From contig JAAUZW010000016.1 in the NCBI GenBank assembly GCA_014804385.1, positions 26,757 through 32,167 of the forward strand: a stretch of DNA of 5,411 nucleotides, read 5' to 3'. The notes under the pieces are model-generated. The model was not told the origin of the DNA. It searched no databases and saw only the letters and a list, made by a program, of their open reading frames with translations. Origin of the DNA: Lachnospiraceae bacterium. GTDB taxonomy: Bacteria > Bacillota > Clostridia > Lachnospirales > Lachnospiraceae. A program made the translations under genes and the position numbers. Shown piece by piece: positions 1 through 5,296 of this stretch; within the stretch, counting starts at the first letter, position 1, and every line of letters begins with the position of its first letter.

Positions 1-248
1 GGACTGCTGACTTCCAGAATATAGGCATCCGGAATGTAGTCCTCCTCATCAAGCCTGTCGGACAAGGCACGGCTCACATTCTCACAGTCCTGAATGTTCA
101 CCCCCTCCGGCTTATCAATATAAACCCGCAGATAGTACTCTTTTCCCTCCTTCACATACTCCACATCGTAGATCTCCACAGCGTACTGTTCTACAATGGG
201 CGAAAGAAGATGCTCTGTCTTTTCCTCGTATGTCTCTCTCTTTGACAT
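1..248 (-). CDS. rimP: Ribosome maturation factor RimP, N-terminal part (cut by window edge)
   Basis: RimP is a cytoplasmic factor that binds the 30S subunit during its maturation. The reverse strand from the ATG at 248 reads 82 uninterrupted codons to the window edge. The translation starts MSKRETYEEKTEHLLSPIVE, continues with the family-typical VYDVEYVKEGK-like strand (here IYDVEYVKEGKEYYLRVYID, about residues 26-45), then IQDCENVSRALSDRLD, and ends in ILEVSS, where the family has LEVSSPG. This matches the RimP N-terminal domain in order and spacing. Full-length RimP is about 150 residues, so roughly the second half lies outside. The start is supported by GGAGGGG ending 3 nt before the ATG. 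In Firmicutes rimP is the first gene of the rimP-nusA-infB operon; those genes would lie beyond base 1 and cannot be seen. A promoter and a hairpin-rich leader lie upstream. Confidence 0.93.
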   Translation of the reverse strand, partial: MSKRETYEEKTEHLLSPIVEQYAVEIYDVEYVKEGKEYYLRVYIDKPEGVNIQDCENVSRALSDRLDEEDYIPDAYILEVSS

Positions 249-271
249 AGTCCCCTCCACTACCTCATAAT

Positions 272-298
272 CGAGCAGGGAAGATTTTTCCCTGCTCG
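272..298. repeat. Perfect inverted repeat (11-bp stem) in the rimP leader
   Basis: CGAGCAGGGAA (272-282) is exactly complementary to TTCCCTGCTCG (288-298) around a 5-nt loop. In the rimP transcript it would form an 11-bp hairpin ending about 24 nt before the start codon, next to the ribosome binding site but not covering it. No T-run follows on either strand, so it is not an intrinsic terminator. It is the first of three consecutive stem-loops between rimP and its predicted promoter. Confidence 0.85.
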
Positions 299-300
299 CC

Positions 301-352
301 GTGCGACCCGTGTGCCACTTTAGTGGCATACTTTCTCTACACGGGTCTGCAC
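301..352. repeat. Long nested inverted repeat in the rimP leader
   Basis: GTGCGACCCGTGT (301-313) pairs with 339-352 through 13 base pairs with a single bulged base (348). Inside it a second perfect hairpin is nested: TGCCAC (313-318) with GTGGCA (323-328) around a 4-nt loop. The result is a long stem with an inner hairpin and an unpaired CT-rich segment (329-338). Such a compact compound palindrome in non-coding DNA fits either a structured leader RNA or a dispersed palindromic element. No transposase or obvious target-site duplication is visible. Confidence 0.8.
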
Positions 353-358
353 ATAGAA

Positions 359-382
359 AGAGTGGACTCGCAAGCCCACTCT
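359..382. repeat. Third stem-loop of the rimP leader
   Basis: AGAGTGG (359-365) is exactly complementary to CCACTCT (376-382) with a 10-nt loop. It would be the first hairpin formed in the rimP transcript, starting roughly 25 nt after the predicted start point. In the transcript, CUUUCU (360-355) could instead pair with AGAAAG (336-331) of the neighbouring stem-loop, so an alternative fold is possible. No function is recognised. Confidence 0.75.
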
Positions 383-414
383 CTATTACAGTAACTATTC
401 TTAATACTGAATGT

Positions 415-443
415 ATTATAGCACCCTTTTTCTTCCAATGCAA
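415..443 (-). promoter_or_regulatory. Predicted sigma-A promoter of rimP
   Basis: On the minus strand TTGCAT (443-438) is followed after exactly 17 nt by a perfect TATAAT (420-415). Transcription should begin near 408, giving rimP a leader of about 160 nt that contains all three stem-loops. The -10 region overlaps a small dyad, TAATAC/GTATTA (402-407 and 413-418). The promoter lies inside the possible upstream reading frame of the divergent gene, which argues against that gene starting at 411. Confidence 0.7.
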
Positions 444-461
444 GTGTTTTTGCCGCCGGAA

Positions 462-490
462 TTGACAGGAGATATCCTTTCCTCTAAAAT
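462..490 (+). promoter_or_regulatory. Predicted sigma-A promoter of the membrane protein gene
   Basis: A perfect TTGACA (462-467) is followed after 17 nt by TAAAAT (485-490, one mismatch to TATAAT). Transcription would start near 497, giving a leader of only about 20 nt that contains AGGAG (501-505), 10 nt before the ATG at 516. The -35 box lies 18 bp from the -35 box of the rimP promoter, so the two promoters are back to back and could share upstream contacts. Confidence 0.72.
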
Positions 491-515
491 AAAATCGAAA
501 AGGAGAAAAGGCACT

Positions 516-2357
516 ATGGAAAAGACAAACCGCACGGTGTTACGGCATATGTTTCAGAGTTTTTTCAGCACCTGGGCGCTGATGAAGGCTGCCCGCATGG
601 AACCGGGCAATATTCTGACCTTTGTATTTTTCCTGCTTGTTTTTTTCTTTTATCGGCACGTACACCGCAGAAGAGAGCTCATGCAGAGCGCCAACCGGGC
701 CGTCGTAGCCGGTACCGCTGTTCTTTTCACCCTTCTGTATATGCTGGTGGACTATCCACACTACATTGAGCTTCTCACAAGCCGGCTCTATCGTATCGCG
801 ATCCTTGGCATCGTGTTCACCGGCTTTGTTTTTCTGTTTTATCATCTGCTTTTATTTCTGTTCTCCTACACCTGCAACAAGTCTGATCTGGGCACATTGC
901 TTCTCTATGACTATGTACCCGCCTGCTATGTACACCCGGATCATCCCAGGCTCTCTGCCTGTTTTACAAGGGTCTTCAGCTTTTATAAAAACCATACGGC
1001 GCTCAGCTCCTTTTTACTCTGCCTGCTTGGCTGGCTGCCCTACTATCTTTATCAATATCCGGGGATCATGACCCCGGACAGCATCAACCAGTTTGAACAG
1101 GTTCTGGGGCTCGTTCCCTACTCCAACCACCACCCCTGGGTGCACACGATGCTCTTCGGGCTCTTCTACAAGATCGGCTACGCCTGCACCGGGAACATGG
1201 TGACCGCCGTATCCTTTTATACCTTTTTTCAGATGTGTCTGCTTGCAGGAAGCATCGCCTACTTCATCTCCACCCTGCGTTCCCTCAGAATACGGCCCTT
1301 TCTATTGCTTCTGATCACGGCTTTCTACGCCCTGATCCCCTATCACGCTGTCTTCTCCGTCACCATCTGGAAGGATATTCCCTTTGCGGCGGCGGTGCTG
1401 TTCTTTAGCTGTGCGCTCCTGCGGCTGTCCGTAGAGAAAAAAATCAATGCGGCAAATCTCACCGTCTTTACTATATCAGGTGTTATGATATGTTTGTTCC
1501 GCTCCAACGGCTGGTATGCCTTTCTTCTGGCTTTTCCCTTTCTGCTGTTTGGGCTTCGCAAGGAGGCAAAGCGGTTCTATCCGCTGCTCTTACTCATTCT
1601 CCTGTGCGCTGTGATCGTCAAATATCCGGTCATGCGGGCCTTTCAGGTAGAGCAGCCGGATTTCATTGAATCTGTCTGCATACCCATGCAGCAAATTACA
1701 GCCGTTATTTGCAATGACAGAGAACTTGCCCCGAAGGATCTGACTCTGATCGAACAGGTAGTGGATCTCACCTATATCCATGAGCTGTACAATCCCACCT
1801 TCGCAGACAACATCAAAGAACTTGTCCGGGCCGGAGATCAGGACTATCTGATCGCCCACAAAGGGGAGTTTTTCAGACTCTGGCTGCGTCTGGGTCTTCG
1901 CTATCCCGCAGATTACCTGACCGCCTACATAAACCAGACCTACGGCTACTGGTATCCCGACTCCTTCTATCTGGTGGCGGAGGGCGAGGGCATCAGCGCC
2001 ACCGATCTGGGCGTCTCCCATACACCAATAATAGGCGGTCCCCTTGTCATAAAAGGCAAGGAGATCGCCATCAAGCTTGGCGGCATGGTTCCCATCTACG
2101 GCACCCTGTGGAGCATGGGTGTCGCCTGCTGGATCCTGCTATTCAGCATAAGCGTCGTGTGCATTCGCCGGGAATATCATAAACTCATCTGCTATCTGCC
2201 CGGCATTACATTGCTATTGACGGTACTCGTGGCTACCCCTGTAGCCACGGAGTTCCGCTATGTGTATTTCATGGTCTTAAGTCTGCCCTTCTATCTGATC
2301 ACGGCAATCCTGCCGGAAGCCGGTGTCCTGCCGCAGGATTCCCGGAAACGCCTTTAA
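516..2357 (+). CDS. Polytopic membrane protein, DUF6020-like, probable GT-C fold glycosyltransferase
   Basis: The product is 613 residues with about 12-13 hydrophobic membrane segments (for example near 33-46, 62-79, 92-117, 161-180, 228-252, 261-283, 354-370, 540-560, 591-609) and one large soluble stretch at about 371-538, probably outside the membrane. Visible motifs are TPDS (186-189), YSNHHPWVH (202-210), IWKDIPF (284-290), RSNG (329-332), PMQQITAV (390-397) and WYPDS (479-483). I recognise this set as that of DUF6020 proteins. An acidic residue in the first large loop (D188) plus a long late loop is the usual GT-C plan of lipid-phosphate-sugar transferases, so a role in decorating a surface glycan is inferred; no substrate can be named. 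I chose ATG 516 over an in-frame ATG at 411 because 411 lies upstream of the promoter, whereas 516 has AGGAG at 501-505. No partner glycan genes adjoin it. Confidence is high that it is a gene, moderate for the family and low for the reaction. Confidence 0.8.
   Translation: MEKTNRTVLRHMFQSFFSTWALMKAARMEPGNILTFVFFLLVFFFYRHVHRRRELMQSANRAVVAGTAVLFTLLYMLVDYPHYIELLTSRLYRIAILGIVFTGFVFLFYHLLLFLFSYTCNKSDLGTLLLYDYVPACYVHPDHPRLSACFTRVFSFYKNHTALSSFLLCLLGWLPYYLYQYPGIMTPDSINQFEQVLGLVPYSNHHPWVHTMLFGLFYKIGYACTGNMVTAVSFYTFFQMCLLAGSIAYFISTLRSLRIRPFLLLLITAFYALIPYHAVFSVTIWKDIPFAAAVLFFSCALLRLSVEKKINAANLTVFTISGVMICLFRSNGWYAFLLAFPFLLFGLRKEAKRFYPLLLLILLCAVIVKYPVMRAFQVEQPDFIESVCIPMQQITAVICNDRELAPKDLTLIEQVVDLTYIHELYNPTFADNIKELVRAGDQDYLIAHKGEFFRLWLRLGLRYPADYLTAYINQTYGYWYPDSFYLVAEGEGISATDLGVSHTPIIGGPLVIKGKEIAIKLGGMVPIYGTLWSMGVACWILLFSISVVCIRREYHKLICYLPGITLLLTVLVATPVATEFRYVYFMVLSLPFYLITAILPEAGVLPQDSRKRL
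2228..2249. repeat. Perfect 9-bp hairpin inside the membrane protein gene
   Basis: CGTGGCTAC (2228-2236) and GTAGCCACG (2241-2249) are exact reverse complements around a CCCT loop. The segment encodes VATPVAT (residues 572-578) at a transmembrane-loop boundary about 110 bp before the stop. It has no T-run, so it is not a terminator; it may simply follow from the repeated VAT codons. Confidence 0.5.
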
Positions 2358-3184
2358 GAGAGAAAAATACAGTCTCCCGTTTTCAGATGGGAATAAAACG
2401 CTGCCTCTTCGTTCTCCTCCATACGTTTCTGTGCCTCCTCTCCGGTACAGTGGTTGAAGCCCACAAGCGTGACCCCCATCCCTTTTAGAATCTTCATGGT
2501 CTCCGTAAGGCGCGCCTCGTCCGCCTCCACCAGATGGGATCCTCCAAAGACTGCGTATACCGGCCGCCCGAAACGTTCCCGCACGCTCTCGATCATATTT
2601 AAGATCCCCGGATGGCTGCATCCCACGATCATGACAAGTCCCTTCTCACTCTCTAGCACCAGACAGATCTCATCCTGGAAATCATCCTCCACCATCCCCG
2701 CCTTCGTCTTTCTCACAAAACGGGCCGGCGCTTTCTCAAACTCATAAAACCGCTTGAAACCTCCCACCACATGGCAGCCGGGAAACAACGTCATATTCAC
2801 CTCACAGACCCGGTGCGCGATCTTTTTCTTCTTTAACAGTTCCCGTCCGAAACCGCAGCCAAGATACGCGTATTTCTCCCCATCTCTGGCATACTTCTCC
2901 TCGAAAAACCGGGGGCCCGTTATGAGCGGCGCGTGAACACCGTGGGCTGCCATATCGGGATACCCGCCCGCATGATCATAATGGCTGTGGCTTAAGACTA
3001 CATAATCCACATCTTTCAGCGAAACGTTCATCTTTTTGGCATTCTGGCGCGCCGCCTTACCCGCACTGCAGTCAAAAAGAATCTTTTTCCCCTCCGTTTC
3101 CACCAGAAAAGACAATCCATGCTCCGCCCGGAGCGCTTTATTCCGGGAAAGCTGGTTTTCCAATAAAGTGCGCAAAATGATCAT
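2354..3184 (-). CDS. Metallo-beta-lactamase fold hydrolase, COG1237 type
   Basis: A 276-residue cytoplasmic protein with no signal peptide. The metal-binding signature SHSHYDHAGG gives H66, H68, D70 and H71. It is preceded by AEHGLSFLVE (20-29) and ILFDCS (35-40), and followed by MIVGCSHPGI (H191), VFGGSHL (H217) and GFNHCTG (H245). This order is the hallmark of COG1237, the group annotated as 7,8-dihydropterin-6-yl-methyl-4-(beta-D-ribofuranosyl)aminobenzene 5'-phosphate synthase-like hydrolases. That name comes from archaeal methanopterin work and should not be taken as the reaction here; the substrate is unknown. The start at 3184 has GAGGA (3195-3191) 6 nt upstream. It lies 60 bp downstream of the glycerate kinase with no terminator or clear promoter between, so the two are probably one transcript. 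Its stop codon interlocks with that of the convergent membrane protein gene. Length is complete for the family. Confidence 0.88.
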   Translation of the reverse strand: MIILRTLLENQLSRNKALRAEHGLSFLVETEGKKILFDCSAGKAARQNAKKMNVSLKDVDYVVLSHSHYDHAGGYPDMAAHGVHAPLITGPRFFEEKYARDGEKYAYLGCGFGRELLKKKKIAHRVCEVNMTLFPGCHVVGGFKRFYEFEKAPARFVRKTKAGMVEDDFQDEICLVLESEKGLVMIVGCSHPGILNMIESVRERFGRPVYAVFGGSHLVEADEARLTETMKILKGMGVTLVGFNHCTGEEAQKRMEENEEAAFYSHLKTGDCIFLS

Positions 3185-3244
3185 ATGATTTCCTCATCCT
3201 TTCGTACTGTCTCCGTTGTTTTCCATGTATTTGAATATACTTCG

Positions 3245-4477
3245 TTATCTTTTGATCAAAAGTACCGCTACATCGTTCACGTTGGTACCCGTTGCGCCGG
3301 TGACGATCAGACCGTCCGTCTTTGCCAGCGCATGGTATGCATCGTTTTCCTGTAAAACACCATAAATGGAGATGCCCCGGGACGCCAGCTTCTCTTTCGT
3401 TTCGGTATCGCTGTAACCGCCTGCCGCATCGGTGGGGCCGTCCGTGCCGTCACTTCCCACGCTGAACACCGCCGTACCTTTCAGTCCTGCGATCCCCTCT
3501 GCCGCTGCAAGAGCCAGCTCCTGATTTCGTCCTCCTTTTCCCTTGCCGGTCAGGTGTACCACCGTCTCGCCGCCCGCCAGAAAGGCCAGGCTCTTCTCTG
3601 TGCCCTGATGAGTCTTGGCGATAGCCGCAAGGAACCGCCCCGCCTCCCTGGCCTCACAGGCGAGCTGATCCGTCAGGATCACCGGAGCATAGCCAAGCTC
3701 TTCGCAGGCCGCCGCTGCCGCCCGGCACAGGTCAGACACGCTGCCTGTGATCCGGGTTTCCACATTGGTGAGGCTCTCCGGTGTCTCCTGCCGCAAAAAC
3801 TCCCATGCCGCATCAGAAAGTTTAAGCTTATATTTCTCTGCGATTGCCAACGCCTCCTCACAGGAAGAAGTATCCGGGTAAGCCGGACCGGAAGCGATCA
3901 TATCCAAGGGGTCTCCCAAAATATCGCTGAGCACAATACTGAACACATGAGCCGGCTCACAAGCCAAAGCAAAGCGTCCGCCCTTCACCCCGGAGAGCCG
4001 TTTGCGGATCGTGTTCATCTCTACAATATCCGCCCCACAGGCCAGAAGCTGTCCCGTGATATCCTGCAGCTCCGCCCCAGAGACCAACGGCTTTTCAAAC
4101 AGTGCCGAGCCGCCGCCTGAGAGCAGAAAGATCACCTCATCCTCCGTCCCTGCCTGTGCCGCCAGATCCAGGGCTGCCTGAGTCGCCCGGAAAGAATTCT
4201 CATCGGGCACCGGATGCCCCGCCTCAAAGCACTGAGTTTTGGGAATCTCCCCCTTCACATGGTCGTACTTCGTCACCACCACGCCCGCTTCCAGCTTATC
4301 CTGCAAAATATCGGCCGCTGCTTTTCCCATCTGCCATGCTGCCTTACCCGCAGCCACCATATAGATTTTACCCTGTCCGAGGCTTCTGCCCTGCAGGGTC
4401 CTCGCCACTGCCTCGTCCGGCAGCACAGCCTGAATGGACTTTTGAATGATATGATCCGCTTCTTCCCGTAGTGTCAT
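3245..4477 (-). CDS. Glycerate 2-kinase (DUF4147/MOFRL family)
   Basis: The 410-residue product should phosphorylate D-glycerate with ATP to 2-phosphoglycerate, feeding serine-, glyoxylate- or sugar-acid-derived glycerate into lower glycolysis in the cytoplasm. The N-terminal DUF4147 domain shows VAAGKAA (41-47, with K45 at the position of the catalytic lysine described for the Thermotoga enzyme), a GHPVPDE motif, LLSGGGSAL, EMNTIRKRLSGVKGG and SDILGDPLDMIASGP. The C-terminal MOFRL domain shows AGGET, GKGGRNQELAL (R317, matching the conserved arginine), SVGSDGTDGPTDAAGG and a terminal TGTNVNDV. All family motifs are present and the length is normal. Older annotations call this family hydroxypyruvate reductase TtuD; the kinase name is better supported. 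The ATG at 4477 has a near-ideal AAGGAGG (4489-4483) 5 nt upstream. It is the first gene of a likely two-gene unit with the hydrolase. No tartronate reductase or transporter lies in the window to define its pathway. Confidence 0.93.
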   Translation of the reverse strand: MTLREEADHIIQKSIQAVLPDEAVARTLQGRSLGQGKIYMVAAGKAAWQMGKAAADILQDKLEAGVVVTKYDHVKGEIPKTQCFEAGHPVPDENSFRATQAALDLAAQAGTEDEVIFLLSGGGSALFEKPLVSGAELQDITGQLLACGADIVEMNTIRKRLSGVKGGRFALACEPAHVFSIVLSDILGDPLDMIASGPAYPDTSSCEEALAIAEKYKLKLSDAAWEFLRQETPESLTNVETRITGSVSDLCRAAAAACEELGYAPVILTDQLACEAREAGRFLAAIAKTHQGTEKSLAFLAGGETVVHLTGKGKGGRNQELALAAAEGIAGLKGTAVFSVGSDGTDGPTDAAGGYSDTETKEKLASRGISIYGVLQENDAYHALAKTDGLIVTGATGTNVNDVAVLLIKR

Positions 4478-4527
4478 CCGATCCTCCTTTTCTTTCTGTC
4501 AGATAAAAGCACTGCCTTTTGTATTAT

Positions 4528-4547
4528 TTTACTAACAAATCAGTAAA
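4528..4547. promoter_or_regulatory. 20-bp dyad upstream of the glycerate kinase gene
   Basis: TTTACTAA (4528-4535) faces TCAGTAAA (4540-4547) around CAAA, with 7 of 8 Watson-Crick pairs. The dyad centre is about 60 bp upstream of the kinase start, in an AT-rich gap. The following A-run would be a T-run before rather than after the hairpin on the kinase strand, so it is not a terminator for either gene. A regulator-binding site for the kinase-hydrolase unit is possible but unproven. I could not place a convincing kinase promoter in the surrounding AT-rich sequence. Confidence 0.35.
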
Positions 4548-4633
4548 AAAAGAAGATTATTTTGTTTTTTTCTCTTTCATTCTAAATAAACGTAATTTCG
4601 TAATATATTTTTCAGATTTTTTCACAAATCATA

Positions 4634-4662
4634 TAGACATTGCTTTCATTCTGTGATATGCT
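4634..4662 (+). promoter_or_regulatory. Candidate extended -10 promoter of the coiled-coil gene
   Basis: TAGACA (4634-4639, one mismatch to TTGACA) is followed after 17 nt by TATGCT (4657-4662, four of six), preceded by a TGA that supplies the TGn extended -10 element (4654-4656). The start point would be near 4669, inside the 4668-4688 dyad and about 46 nt before the ATG at 4715. Confidence 0.5.
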
Positions 4663-4667
4663 TTATT

Positions 4668-4688
4668 CACTTACCCGGAGAGTAAGTG
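4668..4688. promoter_or_regulatory. Perfect 7-7-7 dyad at the predicted transcription start
   Basis: CACTTAC (4668-4674) and GTAAGTG (4682-4688) are exact reverse complements separated by 7 nt. It sits at the predicted transcription start and upstream of the ribosome binding site (AAAGGCGGG, 4701-4709) of the coiled-coil gene. Position and symmetry suit a repressor operator for a dimeric winged-helix regulator; half-sites of the TAC-N7-GTA kind resemble those of HxlR/YodB-type regulators, but no regulator gene is visible here. It could equally act as a hairpin in the 5' leader. Confidence 0.5.
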
Positions 4689-4714
4689 CTGCTGCAAAAG
4701 AAAGGCGGGAAAAT

Positions 4715-5068
4715 ATGACAGACAGTGCAAAGCTGGATCTGCTTCTCTCTGAGATGCAGGAAATGAAAACCGACATGCAGGAAATGAAACAGGATATTCA
4801 TCTATTGAAAGATGATACCCAAAAACTGAAAGAGAACACCCAGACATTAGCCCAAAAGGTCGATGTCATCGAGGCCAAGGTAATTCACACAGAATTGATC
4901 CTCGAAAATGAAATTCGTGTCAACATCCAGCGCGTGGCGGAAGGACATCTGGATCTGTCCAGAAATCTGCATGACGCGATGCGGCCCAGTAACGAAGTGG
5001 AAATGCTGGCGATCAAGGTTCGGATGCTGGAATCCGATGTGAAAGAATTGAAGTCCAGATTGGCATGA
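4715..5068 (+). CDS. Small coiled-coil protein of unknown function
   Basis: The 117-residue, highly charged product has no signal peptide, membrane segment or catalytic motif. Residues 7-65 carry near-continuous heptads (LLLSEMQ, MQEMKTD, MQEMKQD, then DIHLLKD, TQKLKEN, TQTLAQK) predicting a long coiled coil. A conserved-looking middle, RVAEGHLDLSRNL (73-85), is followed by a second short heptad segment, EMLAIKVRMLESDVKELKSR (96-115). I recall similar small proteins with a variable number of N-terminal heptads and an AEGHLDLSRKL-type middle as common hypotheticals in Lachnospiraceae; none has a function known to me. ATG 4715 is chosen because AAAGGCGGG (4701-4709) lies 5 nt upstream. An in-frame TTG at 4640 would add 25 residues but falls inside the promoter and has no ribosome binding site. 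The gene stands alone, with its own promoter, an operator-like dyad and a downstream hairpin. Oligomerisation is likely; its partner is unknown. Confidence 0.8.
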   Translation: MTDSAKLDLLLSEMQEMKTDMQEMKQDIHLLKDDTQKLKENTQTLAQKVDVIEAKVIHTELILENEIRVNIQRVAEGHLDLSRNLHDAMRPSNEVEMLAIKVRMLESDVKELKSRLA

Positions 5069-5078
5069 CAACACAACA

Positions 5079-5127
5079 TCAGGATCGGGAACATATCCCG
5101 GTCCTGACTTCATTCCACCCATTTTTT
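5079..5127 (+). terminator. Possible terminator of the coiled-coil gene
   Basis: Bases 5079-5090 pair with 5096-5107 as a 12-bp stem with one G-U wobble and a 5-nt loop, starting 10 nt after the stop codon. A T6 run (5122-5127) follows only after 14 nt, farther than in a canonical intrinsic terminator. The T-run is itself the left arm of a perfect AT palindrome (5121-5130 with 5134-5143). Termination or 3'-end protection is likely, but efficiency is uncertain. Confidence 0.5.
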
Positions 5128-5136
5128 ATTGCAAAT

Positions 5137-5166
5137 AAAAAATACCGCAAACCACTCTATCGCAGT
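5137..5166 (-). terminator. Likely intrinsic terminator of the tRNA-Glu transcript
   Basis: On the minus strand ACTGCGA (5166-5160) pairs with TTGCGGT (5150-5144) through seven pairs including two G-U wobbles, with a 9-nt loop. One A and then T6 (5142-5137) follow at once. It lies about 40 nt beyond the tRNA 3' end. The stem is weak but the spacing to the T-run is canonical. Confidence 0.5.
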
Positions 5167-5205
5167 TTCCAGCATCCTTTAGGGTTGGGCTGTTTTCACA
5201 GTCAA

Positions 5206-5277
5206 CAGCTCGTAGGGGAATCGAACCCCTGTTTCCGCCGTGAGAGGGCGGCGTCTTAACCGCTTGACCAACGAGCC
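5206..5277 (-). tRNA. tRNA-Glu, anticodon CTC
   Basis: The reverse strand folds into a complete 72-nt cloverleaf: acceptor GGCTCGT/ACGAGCT, D-arm GTC/GAC with loop AAGCGGTTAA, anticodon stem CCGCC/GGCGG with loop CTCTCAC, a 4-nt variable region, T-stem AGGGG/CCCCT with loop TTCGATT, and discriminator G. Anticodon CTC reads the glutamate codon GAG. No CCA is encoded (TTG follows), so CCA must be added enzymatically. The terminal acceptor pair is G1-U72, a wobble rather than G-C. Many low-GC Firmicutes make do with tRNA-Glu(TTC) alone, so a dedicated CTC isoacceptor fits a genome of moderate GC content. The gene has its own promoter and no other tRNA adjoins it within the window. Confidence 0.95.
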
Positions 5278-5296
5278 ATCTGTTTGACACTTGCTT

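Noticed and set aside
272..382. Intrinsic terminator or CRISPR-like array between rimP and the membrane protein gene
   Set aside because: The hairpins have no T-runs, and the three stems differ in sequence with no regular direct repeat and spacer pattern.
249..410. T-box or known riboswitch upstream of rimP
   Set aside because: No T-box sequence (TGGNACC core), specifier loop or other riboswitch signature I know is present.
411..515. N-terminal extension of the membrane protein to an ATG at 411
   Set aside because: It has no ribosome binding site, lies upstream of the TTGACA/TAAAAT promoter and overlaps the divergent rimP promoter. ATG 516 has AGGAG at a usable distance.
1590..2021. 143-codon minus-strand open frame opposite the membrane protein gene
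   Set aside because: It is antisense to a well-supported coding region, with no recognisable domain or ribosome binding site.
3554..4120. 188-codon plus-strand open frame opposite the glycerate kinase
   Set aside because: It lies wholly antisense to a gene with all family motifs, has no ribosome binding site and encodes an arginine- and leucine-rich low-quality translation. It is a shadow frame.
4640..4714. TTG-initiated extension of the coiled-coil protein
   Set aside because: It lacks a ribosome binding site, runs through the candidate promoter and dyad, and its sequence does not continue the heptad pattern.
5065..5259. 64-codon plus-strand open frame after the coiled-coil gene
   Set aside because: It runs through the terminator hairpin and antisense across the tRNA-Glu gene, and has no ribosome binding site.
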